Below are positions 42,045 through 50,748 of a stretch of DNA of 64,000 bases, piece after piece; position 1 is the first letter of the stretch, and each line of letters opens with the position of its first letter. Origin of the DNA: Nocardiaceae bacterium (GTDB lineage: Bacteria; Actinomycetota; Actinomycetes; Mycobacteriales; Mycobacteriaceae); the NCBI GenBank assembly GCA_021372355.1, contig JAJFUQ010000094.1, positions 1-64,000 of the forward strand, given 5' to 3'. The position numbers and the translations under genes were made by a program. The notes under the pieces were generated by a model. It was not told where the DNA came from. It made no database searches and saw only the letters and a program-made list of their open reading frames with translations.

Positions 42045-43840
42045 TTCGCGCGCCGAGCCTCGATCGAGGCCAGGGTGTCTCGGTAGCCGATATCGATGAT
42101 TCGCTCCATCGCGCTCATGTCGAACGTGTCGAAGCGGTTCACATCCGGATCGATGAAGTGGATATCGCCGCGACGTCGCTCGAGTGCGGCAATCTGCTGG
42201 CTGCCCAGACTTGCCGCACGTTCGAGGATTCGCATGATGTTGGGCAATTTGGGGCCGTGAGCTCGTCGAAGTCCGATCCGGCGCGCGGGTGGGGCGTCGA
42301 CCCCAGCAGCGCGGACCGACAATGAATTCGTCGCCCCCACATTGACGGCGACGATCGAATTGACGCCGGATTCCCGCATGACGTTCGTCGGGCAGTTGTT
42401 GAGGACACCGCCGTCGACCAGCAGATCCTCGCCATCGACGAGCGGTGGGACGATCCCCGGTATCGACATGCTGGCGAGTACGTAGCGGTGCACCGACCCG
42501 GAACGGTGGACCACCAGACAGCTTCGAGTCAGGCTCACGGACACGCAAAAGTACGAGCGAGCAAGATCTTGGATCTCCCGATCGCCGAAAACTTCCGATA
42601 AGGCCCGAGCGGCTCGCCGAGAACTCAGCAGAGCGACGGTGGGAACGGTGAAGCCCCGCATCGGTGCGTGGTCAGTCCAGATGATGCGTTGCTGGTTGAC
42701 CATTTCGTCAAAGTCGAATTCGCACGCCCATTGAGCGCCGACAAGGGCACCCATGCTGGTTCCGCCAACCGCGTCGACCTCGATGCCGGCGTCACGCAGT
42801 GCGCGCAGCGCGCCGATGTGCGCAAAACCGCGCGCCCCGCCGCCACTGAGAACCACGCCCGTCGCGGTACCGGCGATGAAGCGACCGATTCGGGCCCAGT
42901 CGGCCGAGTGCGCGAGCCGCGCATTGTGGTGGCGCCAGAACTTGGCCTGGCGTAACCAGCGTTCCACGTCCGCGGGCCGGGTTCCCCGACGAATGAGAAC
43001 CAGTTCGGTTGGCGTTCGATCCGCGACCTGCCGGATCTCGTCAAGTGCGGCTGCGTGTGCCGGGTCGCGGGGATCGGTGTCGTCGGCGGCCACGACCACC
43101 AGGCGATCAGCCTGGCGTATGACCTGCGCGGACCACGGACCGACGAATTCCGCGTCCGCGACGTAGAGGACAAGGGACGCGCTGGCCTCTCGGTCGCGGA
43201 AGTAGTCGACGCTTCGGGAGTCAAAGCGATAGTCCCCGAGAGCAAGGTCGATGCCGGTGTCCCGGGCGAAGTCAGATGATCTGACGATGGGGATATCTCG
43301 TGGGATGACGTCGCGCAGTTGAGCCGTTGCCGCATTCACGTCCACGCCGGCGAGAACAAGTAGACCCACCGCCGCCGGAGCGGAATTCCGCGGGGTTTCG
43401 CCGCCTGTGGCAAGCCACTTCGCCAGCACATTCATCAGCGCAAGTGTGAATTCCGGGTGCTTTTCCACGAGAGTCTCGAAGCCGGCCTGCGACAGCCGGC
43501 CAACGATCGAGTCGCGGACTGCACGCACGCTCGCCGACCGTTTTCCGCGGGTCAACAATCCGACTTCGCCAACGGTGCTCGAGCGACCCACTTCGCGCAA
43601 GACGGTCTGGTCGCTGGACAGCACCACAAAGCGGCCCGAAACGACGAAATACATGGAATCCGAGGGATCTCCGGCACGGATCAGATACTCACCAGCGTCA
43701 ACCGAGTGCCAGGTCAATCGAGAAAGAACAGGTGACGGGTCGAGGCTGCCCAGCAGCTCGATTGACGTGAAGGCGGCATGGGCGTCAGCCAGCTCGGGTG
43801 GTATTTCGTGCAAGCCAATGATCTCCGTCCCGGTGGCCAC
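42041..43840 (-). CDS. Patatin-like phospholipase with N-terminal cyclic-nucleotide-binding domain
   Basis: A 599-residue NTE/Rv2565-type protein. Residues about 30-145 form a cyclic-nucleotide-binding domain whose phosphate cassette is intact (GEVGLL with Glu92, and Arg101 in KRSASVRA). A Rossmann-like middle part follows (about 155-300). The patatin hydrolase has the oxyanion loop GGGARG (333-338), nucleophile Ser362 in GTSMG and the catalytic DGG in LLVDGGVLNN. It should cut phospholipids or lysophospholipids under cAMP or cGMP control. GTG at 43840 follows GGAG by eight bases. It is divergent from an FHA-cyclase gene 75 bases away. Confidence 0.92.
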   Translation of the reverse strand: MATGTEIIGLHEIPPELADAHAAFTSIELLGSLDPSPVLSRLTWHSVDAGEYLIRAGDPSDSMYFVVSGRFVVLSSDQTVLREVGRSSTVGEVGLLTRGKRSASVRAVRDSIVGRLSQAGFETLVEKHPEFTLALMNVLAKWLATGGETPRNSAPAAVGLLVLAGVDVNAATAQLRDVIPRDIPIVRSSDFARDTGIDLALGDYRFDSRSVDYFRDREASASLVLYVADAEFVGPWSAQVIRQADRLVVVAADDTDPRDPAHAAALDEIRQVADRTPTELVLIRRGTRPADVERWLRQAKFWRHHNARLAHSADWARIGRFIAGTATGVVLSGGGARGFAHIGALRALRDAGIEVDAVGGTSMGALVGAQWACEFDFDEMVNQQRIIWTDHAPMRGFTVPTVALLSSRRAARALSEVFGDREIQDLARSYFCVSVSLTRSCLVVHRSGSVHRYVLASMSIPGIVPPLVDGEDLLVDGGVLNNCPTNVMRESGVNSIVAVNVGATNSLSVRAAGVDAPPARRIGLRRAHGPKLPNIMRILERAASLGSQQIAALERRRGDIHFIDPDVNRFDTFDMSAMERIIDIGYRDTLASIEARRAN

Positions 43841-43915
43841 GAATGTTGCTCCGCGAACTGCGCCGATCGAATTGAGTTCGGTTGCGCGCTAATTCAGCTT
43901 AGATACGATGACGAA

Positions 43916-44860
43916 ATGGAGCGGTCGGAAGAGCCAAAGCCGGCGATTGCCGAGTTGGGCTGGGCCGGCCACCGTCGGTCGATCCCGATCGCCGATCAGC
44001 TTTTCATCGGTCGTGAATGTCCGGGGGTCGAGCGCAGCCGACGTTTCCTACTCAGCGGCGACAACATCTCGAGAAATCACTGCGAAATTCGCCTCGATCT
44101 GGAACATGACCGTGCCTTTCTGATCGACACGTCGACCAACGGCACGTTGCTCGACGGCAAATCCGTCGAACGCGGGGAACTCACTGCCCTGCAACCAGGT
44201 TCGATGATTCGAATCGGGGACGAGATATTCGAGTTCCGGTCCGCGCGATTCGGTTCGCCGGTCAACGCGATGGCGGACGAGACCGCCGCCATGATCCAAG
44301 TGCGCCAAATGGTTCTGGTCGTCGGCGACATCATCAATTACTCGGCGATCGCGCAGCACACCGATCCGAATCTCATCGCCAATGGTGTTCGACGCCTATG
44401 GAATGAAGTGGGCGCGATCTTGGAACGGCATGGCGGCACCCTGAACCACTACGCGGGCGACGCCATCTACTCGGTGTGGGATCGGGCGACTGACAAGCGG
44501 GCGGCCCACAACGCCCTGGACTTCTGTCGCGCCGCGCACCGACGCATCGCCGAACTCGGCACCGAACTGGGCCTTGGGAATCCAGACGGATCGCCCATCG
44601 CGATGGGTTGGGCGATCGTCGTGGGTCCCGTAGCCGTGACCTCCATGACCCGGCGCAAAACGGTCATCGGCGATACGACGAACCTGGTTTTCCGTCTGTC
44701 CGGTCTCGCGGGTCGGGACGGTCGAGCACCGATCGTCGTTTCCGAGCAGGTGCGATTGCTTCTGCCGGACGAACCGGGATTCGGCGACCCCGAAAGCGTG
44801 TTGACCAAAGGTCGAACGGGGACCGAGACCATCTACCCGATTTCGGTGAGCAGTACCTGA
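43916..44860 (+). CDS. FHA-domain class III nucleotidyl cyclase with atypical base pocket
   Basis: A 314-residue protein. Residues about 20-110 are an FHA phosphothreonine-binding domain (IGRE, SRNHCEI, TSTNGTLLDG). Residues about 130-310 are a class III cyclase with both metal aspartates (Asp138, Asp182) and the transition-state pair Asn256/Arg260. The positions that select adenine are changed: His178 aligns with the usual Lys and Thr249 with the usual Asp, so the product base is uncertain. ATG at 43916 is chosen for the FHA start. It is divergent from the cyclic-nucleotide-binding patatin, a natural effector. Confidence 0.85.
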   Translation: MERSEEPKPAIAELGWAGHRRSIPIADQLFIGRECPGVERSRRFLLSGDNISRNHCEIRLDLEHDRAFLIDTSTNGTLLDGKSVERGELTALQPGSMIRIGDEIFEFRSARFGSPVNAMADETAAMIQVRQMVLVVGDIINYSAIAQHTDPNLIANGVRRLWNEVGAILERHGGTLNHYAGDAIYSVWDRATDKRAAHNALDFCRAAHRRIAELGTELGLGNPDGSPIAMGWAIVVGPVAVTSMTRRKTVIGDTTNLVFRLSGLAGRDGRAPIVVSEQVRLLLPDEPGFGDPESVLTKGRTGTETIYPISVSST

Positions 44861-45415
44861 TCAGCCGTCCTTGGCGCGCCTGACGTCGACCGTGATGGTC
44901 ACGGCGTCTTCGACTTTCAGAGCGCCACCGAGCAGCGAGAACGGATTGATGCCGAAGTCGGTTTGGCGGACTTCGGCGTGGCCCGACAACCGCCAGGAGT
45001 CTCCGATGTCGGCGATGCGAAATTCAACCGCGCGGTCTCTGTGCTTGCCGTGGATCTCGAGCGTGCCCGCCGCGCGGTAGACGCCCTCGCCTGTCCTCGC
45101 GATGTCATCGGCACGGAAGCGGATGTGCGGAAACCGCTTGACGCCGAGCGACTTCAGCGCATTGCGCCGGATGATTTTGACTTCATGACCAGACAGAGCC
45201 TTCACTCCGCCCTCGCTTCGCAGAACCTCCAGCGAACCGATGTCGATCCGGAGATCCGCGGTCGAGGGTTCGCCATCGGTCAGCGCCACCGTCGCCCGCC
45301 ATGCGGTCATCGTGAGGGCCAACCGGTGGCCCATTCTTGCCGCCCGGCTGGCGACTCCGGTGTGAACCAGCAGCTCCCCATCGGATTCGCTCAGGTGCCA
45401 TTCCGTGCGACTCAT
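44861..45415 (-). CDS. YceI-family protein, cytoplasmic form
   Basis: A 184-residue lipocalin-like protein. The family features are LRIDIGSLEVL, RFPHIRFRADDI, GTLEIHGKHRDRAVEF and a C-terminal TDFGINPFSLLGGALKVEDAVTITVDV. YceI proteins bind polyisoprenoids or amphiphiles; this one has no signal peptide. ATG at 45415 is directly preceded by an in-frame GTG (45418). It ends convergently, directly after the cyclase stop. Confidence 0.85.
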   Translation of the reverse strand: MSRTEWHLSESDGELLVHTGVASRAARMGHRLALTMTAWRATVALTDGEPSTADLRIDIGSLEVLRSEGGVKALSGHEVKIIRRNALKSLGVKRFPHIRFRADDIARTGEGVYRAAGTLEIHGKHRDRAVEFRIADIGDSWRLSGHAEVRQTDFGINPFSLLGGALKVEDAVTITVDVRRAKDG

Positions 45416-45467
45416 CACCTCGACCGTATCGCGCCACGGTTGAGCGGCATCCGATTACCGTCGGGAT

Positions 45468-46220
45468 ATGGAGGTCGGATCGCGCGACTGGGAGATGGCC
45501 GGTGGTCCCGCGCTGTCGCTCACGCAGCGTGTGAGTCTGCTCGCCGGCATGGGTTCCGTACTCCTCGAGGACTCCACCGAACGGCTTGCCGCGCAATCGC
45601 GGGCGTTTCGGGCGCCCCGCAAGGTCGAGTTGGGGCGGTGGAATCCTCCGAACACCGAGGCCGCCCACGCCGCGCGGCGGTTCCTCCAGGAGAACGCCAG
45701 CCCGGAGTTCGTCAACCACTCACACCGCTGCTATTGGTTCACCGCGATCGTGTGCGAATTAGCGGGGGCCCGAAAGCAGGTCGACCTCGAAGCGCTGTAC
45801 GTCGCGATCCTCATGCATGACGTCGGCCTGTTCCTGACACAGCCGCCCAGCGACCACTGTTTCAGCGTGACGGGCGCTCGGGAGGCGCGACGCATCGCCG
45901 CGAAGAGCGGCTGGAAGGACGACCGCATCGACCGGATGGCGGCGGCCATCACCGCGAATCTGAATCCGTCCGTACCCGCCAAACGGTTCGGCCCCGAAGC
46001 GCACTACTTCCGTCGTGGCGGAATCATCGACGTGCTGGCACAGGGATGGAAGGTCCACCCCGAGAACCTCGAGAGCATCCTTCGACAACATCCGCGGGAC
46101 GGGTTTGCCGAGGACACCGACCAGGCGATCAAGGCCGAGGTCGAGCGGAACCCAGGCTGTCGCTTCGCTGTCTTCGGGCCGGTGTTCCCCGCGATGGTGC
46201 GCCGGATGCGATTCGCGTAG
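45468..46220 (+). CDS. HD-domain protein (cyanamide-hydratase-like)
   Basis: A 250-residue HD-superfamily protein. NHSHRCYWFTAIVCE and ALYVAILMHDVGLF supply the H...HD metal ligands, with later His and Asp in PPSDHCFSV and an Asp-Asp-Arg-Ile-Asp stretch. The spacing fits the cyanamide-hydratase-like HD group of unknown physiological substrate; nucleotide phosphohydrolase activity is possible but not shown. ATG at 45468 has no strong ribosome-binding site. It is divergent from the YceI gene and precedes the TDT transporter by 46 bases. Confidence 0.8.
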   Translation: MEVGSRDWEMAGGPALSLTQRVSLLAGMGSVLLEDSTERLAAQSRAFRAPRKVELGRWNPPNTEAAHAARRFLQENASPEFVNHSHRCYWFTAIVCELAGARKQVDLEALYVAILMHDVGLFLTQPPSDHCFSVTGAREARRIAAKSGWKDDRIDRMAAAITANLNPSVPAKRFGPEAHYFRRGGIIDVLAQGWKVHPENLESILRQHPRDGFAEDTDQAIKAEVERNPGCRFAVFGPVFPAMVRRMRFA

Positions 46221-46266
46221 CGACCAAGATCTCCCGCGAATCCCTCCGTCGCGCTACCGTTTTCAG

Positions 46267-47445
46267 ATGACGATGTCTCCCACGTCGGGGGCGGATAAAC
46301 CGGCGAATCTGCCGTGGTTGTTCTCGTCGCTCCAGTCGCCCGGGCAGGTTCTCGGCAACCTCGGACCGAACTGGTTCGCCTCGGTGATGGGCACCGGAAT
46401 CGTCGCGACGGCGGCGGCGACCTTGCCGGTGCGAATTCCTGGTCTCCATGTGTTCGCGCGATGTGTCTGGGTGTTCGCAAGTCTGCTGCTCGTGGTCGTG
46501 ATCGTTGCGGTGGTCGCACACTGGATTCGCTTTCCGACGGTCGCGCGTAGCCACGCCTACAACCCGCAGATGGCGCATTTCTATGGCGCGGCACCGATGG
46601 CCCTACTGACTGTCGGCGCGGGTTCTCTGCTGGTGGGAAAGGATCTGATCGGGGAGCGCGCCGCAGTAAACCTCGACTGGATTCTGTGGAGTGCGGGAAC
46701 TGTTGGCGGCCTTTTCACGGCCATGACGATCCCGTATCTGATGTTCACGCAGATCAACGTCGAACCCGATGCGGCGTTCGGTGGCTGGTTGATGCCGATC
46801 GTCCCGCCGACGGTTTCGGCAGCGACCGGCGCACTCTTGATTCCGCACATTCATTCGGTCACTGGTCGACAGACCATGCTGTACGGCTGCTACGCGATGT
46901 TCGGGCTCTCGGTGTTCGCGTCCATCATCGTCATCACGATGGTGTGGAGCCGCCTCGCGCATTACGGCACGTCCGGCACGGCCCGTGTCCCTACGCTGTG
47001 GATCGTCCTCGGCCCACTCGGTCAATCCATCACGGCGGCAGGACTATTGGGGCACAACGCGGCACTCGCGGTGGAGCCGGATATCGCCGACGGCATGGCG
47101 GTGTTCTCGATCCTCTATGGCGTTCCGATCTGGGGATTCGCGGTTCTGTGGATCGGTATCGCCCTGTCGTTGACCATTCGCACCGCGCGGCGCGGAATGC
47201 CGTTTGCGCTGACCTGGTGGAGTCTGACGTTCCCGGTGGGCACCTTTGTCACCGGGACGACGCAGCTGGCTTTGCATACGGGTTTGCCGGCGTTCAAGGT
47301 CGCTGCGGTGGTGGCGTATGTCGGACTGCTGGCCGCGTGGGGACTGGTCGCGGTCCGCACGGCGCGAGGCGGTCTGCGCGGCAATCTGTTCCTGCCGCCG
47401 CCAGCGGGTCCGATCAAAGCGCGAAAGGACCCGCCGCGCAGTTGA
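46267..47445 (+). CDS. TDT/SLAC1-family transporter
   Basis: A 392-residue membrane protein with about ten hydrophobic helices. LGPNWFASVMGTGIVATAAATLP is the family N-terminal signature (GPNWFxxVMGTGI of the TehA/SLAC1 tellurite-resistance/dicarboxylate transporter family). WSLTFPVGTFVTGTTQLALHTG is the conserved late helix. The family includes tellurite, sulfite and malate exporters; the substrate is unknown. It probably forms an operon with the HD gene. Confidence 0.87.
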   Translation: MTMSPTSGADKPANLPWLFSSLQSPGQVLGNLGPNWFASVMGTGIVATAAATLPVRIPGLHVFARCVWVFASLLLVVVIVAVVAHWIRFPTVARSHAYNPQMAHFYGAAPMALLTVGAGSLLVGKDLIGERAAVNLDWILWSAGTVGGLFTAMTIPYLMFTQINVEPDAAFGGWLMPIVPPTVSAATGALLIPHIHSVTGRQTMLYGCYAMFGLSVFASIIVITMVWSRLAHYGTSGTARVPTLWIVLGPLGQSITAAGLLGHNAALAVEPDIADGMAVFSILYGVPIWGFAVLWIGIALSLTIRTARRGMPFALTWWSLTFPVGTFVTGTTQLALHTGLPAFKVAAVVAYVGLLAAWGLVAVRTARGGLRGNLFLPPPAGPIKARKDPPRS

Positions 47446-47448
47446 GTG

Positions 47449-48225
47449 TCACTGACTGCTGGGGAACTCGGGGGAGCGCTTGGCGAGAAACGCGGCAACT
47501 CCCTCGCGGCCGTCGGGGCCGTCCGCGCAGGTGCGGATGGACAACGTCTCTCGCCGCAGGGCCGCTTCTTCGGATGGAGTCGCCGTCTCGCGGAAGAGCC
47601 GCTTGGCCGCGACCTGCGCCGAGCGTGAGCCCGAACGCAATGTGCGAATCACCTTCTCGACCGCTGGGCCGAGTTCGTCGTCGGGATGGACTTCGCTGAC
47701 GAATCCCGCCGCTTGGGCGTCCGTCGCGGACAACACGGGGTTGAGCAAGGCCAGGCGCAGCGCGCGATGCAGCCCGATCGAGGAGATCAGCAAGGAACTG
47801 CCGCCATCCGGCGAGAGTCCGATCTTCGTGTACGCGAGGGTGAACTTGGCTGATTCGGCGGCCAAGACGATGTCGGCGCTTGCCGCCAACGCGACTCCGG
47901 CGCCGGCCGCGGTGCCGCTGACCACGGAGACGACGATGGCGTCGACGCGGTGCAGTTCGCTGACCTGGCGATGAAGGCTTTCGGCAAGGTCGTCGATCAT
48001 GTGGCCGACGTTGTCCGTTGCGGAAAAGGCCTGGATGTCACCACCAAAGCTGAAGGCTCGTCCCGTCGAGGACAGGACGATGACGTGGACATCGTCTGTT
48101 CTGGCCTGACGGATCGCGATTCCGAGCTCATCGACGAAGGTCTGATTGATCGGATTGCCGTGGTCTGGATCCGAGAATTGGATGTAGGCGACTCGGTCCC
48201 GCTGCTCGTATGAAACCTGGCTCAT
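47449..48225 (-). CDS. Enoyl-CoA hydratase/isomerase-family protein
   Basis: A 258-residue crotonase-fold protein. The oxyanion-hole glycine is in AFSFGGDIQAF, the second in VSGTAAGAGVALAASADIVLA, and IGLSPDGGSSLLISSIG gives the active-site loop. An Asp stands where many hydratases have the second catalytic Glu (LSPDGG), so hydration, isomerisation or another crotonase reaction cannot be told apart. It ends four bases before the convergent TDT transporter stop. Confidence 0.88.
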   Translation of the reverse strand: MSQVSYEQRDRVAYIQFSDPDHGNPINQTFVDELGIAIRQARTDDVHVIVLSSTGRAFSFGGDIQAFSATDNVGHMIDDLAESLHRQVSELHRVDAIVVSVVSGTAAGAGVALAASADIVLAAESAKFTLAYTKIGLSPDGGSSLLISSIGLHRALRLALLNPVLSATDAQAAGFVSEVHPDDELGPAVEKVIRTLRSGSRSAQVAAKRLFRETATPSEEAALRRETLSIRTCADGPDGREGVAAFLAKRSPEFPSSQ

Positions 48226-48330
48226 ACCCGGGACAGTAGCGATGCCGGAATGTATGGGTCATCGAGTCCCATAAATGCCGTTTTGTCTAGAGGTCGGCAC
48301 TGTGCGTCCGGTCACATACCCCCACCCACT

Positions 48331-48361
48331 GCTTGACATATCAAGCACGCGCTCATTAACT
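48331..48361 (+). promoter_or_regulatory. Promoter with palindrome over the -35 box
   Basis: TTGACA (48333-48338) and TTAACT (48356-48361) with a 17-base spacer form a good sigma-A-type promoter about 50 bases upstream of the coiled-coil gene. The -35 box lies inside the perfect inverted repeat GCTTGA-CATA-TCAAGC (48331-48346), so a repressor bound there would block it. Confidence 0.6.
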
Positions 48362-48413
48362 CGTACATATGCCGCTACCAACGAGGTAATGGCGATCAAC
48401 AAGGAGATACAAG

Positions 48414-48671
48414 ATGTCTTTCGTTCAGGACGCAACCGCTCAGGCCAAGGACGCTGCTGCCAAGGGCAACGAGAAGCTGACGGGTCTCGTCGCCGAGCTC
48501 AAGGCCAAGGCCACCGAGGCTGCTGACAAGGCGAAGGTCGCTGCTGCTGACCTCCGCACCAAGGCTGAGGCTGCTGCCGCTGACCTCAAGGTGAAGGCTG
48601 AAGAGGCTCGCGCTGCCGTCCAGGCTCGCATCGCTCCGAAGACTGAGGCTGTCGCCGAGGCTGCTGAGTAA
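48414..48671 (+). CDS. Small Ala/Lys-rich coiled-coil protein
   Basis: An 85-residue, almost wholly helical protein, rich in Ala, Lys and Glu with 11-mer-like repeats (AKATEAADKAKVAAADLRTKAEAAAADLKVKAEEARAAV). This resembles apolipoprotein/LEA helices and the coiled coil of mycobacterial HbhA. ATG at 48414 stands seven bases after AAGGAG, and the promoter is strong, so high expression is likely. The XRE gene downstream resembles the regulator next to hbhA in M. tuberculosis (Rv0474-Rv0475, from memory). It lacks the C-terminal Lys/Pro repeat that binds heparin in HbhA. No signal peptide. Confidence 0.78.
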   Translation: MSFVQDATAQAKDAAAKGNEKLTGLVAELKAKATEAADKAKVAAADLRTKAEAAAADLKVKAEEARAAVQARIAPKTEAVAEAAE

Positions 48672-48698
48672 TTCAGTTCCTAGGATTTGATTTGTCTG

Positions 48699-48722
48699 GG
48701 GGTCGGCGCTTGCGTCGGCCCC
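48699..48722 (+). terminator. GC-rich hairpin after the coiled-coil gene
   Basis: GGGGTCGGCGC (48699-48709) pairs with GCGTCGGCCCC (48712-48722), eleven bases with two G-T wobbles and a two-base apex. TTTGATTTG stands before it and no T-run follows; a partial terminator separating the highly expressed small gene from the XRE gene is likely. Confidence 0.55.
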
Positions 48723-48768
48723 CGACACGTCTAACTTGGGCGTTGAACCCTCACGAGATGCTTGGCAC

Positions 48769-49143
48769 ATGACAGACGAACCGAATCCGCAGCATAAGGG
48801 TGCGCTGGGCGCATTCATCCGACAGCAGCGCGAACTCATGCAGCTGTCACTCCGCGAACTCGCGCGAATGTCGCAGGTTTCCAACGCGTACCTCAGCCAG
48901 ATCGAACGCGGACTGCACGAACCGTCCGTTCGCGTCCTTCAGGCCGTATCCGAGGCGCTGGCCGTACCCGTTGAAGAAATGCTGGCCAACGCCCAGCCCG
49001 CTGGGTGGGAGCCCCTGGCCGATGACGCGGTCGAAGTCGCCATTCGCGCCGACCGTCGTCTCTCGACCGCGCAGAAGGAAGCACTGCTCGCGGTCTACGC
49101 GAGCTATATTCGGGCCGGGCAGGCCGAACAGATCCAGGCCTAG
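48769..49143 (+). CDS. XRE-family transcriptional regulator
   Basis: A 124-residue regulator with an N-terminal helix-turn-helix: GAFIRQQRELMQLSLRELARMSQVSNAYLSQIERGLHEPSVRVLQAVSEAL. A short C-terminal helical part follows (STAQKEALLAVYASYIR). The VSNAYLSQIERGLxxPS motif matches the Rv0474 type. The gene is about 100 bases downstream of the coiled-coil gene, so control of that gene through the palindrome at 48331 is plausible. It ends four bases before the convergent DUF1254 pseudogene-like frame. Confidence 0.86.
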   Translation: MTDEPNPQHKGALGAFIRQQRELMQLSLRELARMSQVSNAYLSQIERGLHEPSVRVLQAVSEALAVPVEEMLANAQPAGWEPLADDAVEVAIRADRRLSTAQKEALLAVYASYIRAGQAEQIQA

Positions 49144-49147
49144 CGGA

Positions 49148-50748
49148 TCAGGCCACTTCCTCTATTTCCCCCGGGCGCCAGGTTTTGTCGAAGAAGGGCC
49201 GCAGCGGACTGTAGAGCCGCAAGGTGGCCGACCAACCCTTGTCTGGCATGGTCTGAATCCAGTTGCCGTCAGGCACACCAGCCGGGCGCTCAGGCGAGAA
49301 GTGCACAGTCGTCGTGCCGTCCGGATCGGTCACCGCTGTCGGCCGCGGATAGCCCTGGCTCCCCACCTTGGGATACCGCTGCGGCGTTTCGAGCATCGAC
49401 CGGGTCTGGTTGTCGCACACGGTAACCGACCAGAATCTGGCCGCTGGTATGCCCGCCGGCAGCGTCAAAGTGTAGTGCCGGCCGCCGTCGAGGGGCCGGC
49501 CTCGACGGTCTGCAGCCGACCACAGATATTGCGAGCCGAGTTCGGTCAGGCGCATGCACATCGCCGGCGTTACGCCCCACGCGGCGTAGAAGAACAACGT
49601 GCGAAGGTGCAGCTTCCGGGCGCCGTCACTCGGGTACGGTTCGACGCCCGTTTCCGTGATCCGTGCAGGCGGGTCCATGAACTCGTGGCCGCCGGCGAAC
49701 AGCGGGGCACCCCACTGCGATGATTCGCCGTAGTAATTGACCCCCTCTGCCGCCCGCGGCCGGAAGGCAATGGTGCGGCAGGCCGCGTTTCCTACCGAGG
49801 CGGCTTCGGCCAGGATCTTCTGCATCCGTGCGTCGGGCTGGAATGGTGTGCCCTTCCGGATGCCGATCGCGGCCAACTCGCCGGCGATCTCGGCTTCGAG
49901 TGCAGCGGCGGGTTGGTCGTGTACGAGTTCGCTTGCGAGGTCGTAGAACGTGGCGTCGCTGGGCATGATCGTGTTCATGGGCAGCCCGGTCCCGTCGACG
50001 AAGCGAGGGGGAGTGGGCTGTTGAAGCGGAGCGTTCCAGGTCTCAGCGGTCCACGGCAGGGCAGGGCAGGACCGCCGGTCACGATGTCGCCGAGGCTGGT
50101 GCCGTATCCGCCCGGCGTGTACGGATAAATCCGCAGCGACCGCTGGACGCGCTCGACACCGGGAGTCGGGTCGTCGTGTTCGAGAAACGCCCGGCCCCAT
50201 ACAAAGACCCGCGTCGTGCGGGCGCGCGCCACGAAGAATCCGCCGTCGGGCAGCGAGCCTGTGTAGTCCGGGGGGACCAGTAGGTATCTTCCGCCGGCGC
50301 CCCGGTCGGGACCGCCGATCCCGCCGTCGATGATCCACCGGCCCCACAGGTCATTGACGAACGTCAGTGTCAGCGGCGGGATCTCGATGACAAGCGGGCC
50401 TTCGGTGAGGTCCGCGAACGACGAGAAATACAGCGAGTCAACGCTTCCCGCCAGAAGCAGGGCTTCGGAGTCCATCATGTGCGGCCAGATGACGACGTCG
50501 TTGTCCGCAATGCCCGCTTCCAGAAATCCGCGGCGAATCGCCCAGGTGTTGACGCCGGGAAGTGCGTTGAGGAATGCGTTGACGGCGTGCAGATGGTCGA
50601 GGTGGTCATAGACCAGGTTCGCGGTTTGCTCGGTCGGCACCCCGAGCGGGAATTCCAGTGTGCCAAGTTGCGTCTCGATCACCGGTGGCGTCGAAATCGA
50701 GTCGAGCGTTCGCTGCGAGACGGGTTCCATCGTATTGCTCCTCGTCAC
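49148..50748 (-). pseudogene. DUF1254/DUF1214 protein, frameshifted at a 5-base repeat
   Basis: The N-terminal frame (ATG near 50748) reads DUF1254 up to TSLGDIVTGGPALP and then runs out of frame. The downstream frame continues with PALPWTAETWNAP, then the DUF1214 part (ARFWSVTVCDNQTR, NWIQTMPDKGWSATLRLYSP). The break coincides with three tandem GGCAG units (50055-50069, plus strand); two units would restore one frame of 531 codons. So the gene is either off by slippage, damaged, or mis-sequenced. It overlaps the next DUF1254 gene upstream by four bases (50745-50748) and probably shares its transcript. Confidence 0.85.
50055..50069. repeat. Three tandem GGCAG units inside the DUF1254 gene
   Basis: GGCAGGGCAGGGCAG, followed by another G, sits exactly where the reading frame of the surrounding gene is lost. 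Removing or adding one five-base unit changes frame, as in phase-variable simple-sequence repeats, but three units is short for such a locus. Confidence 0.8.
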
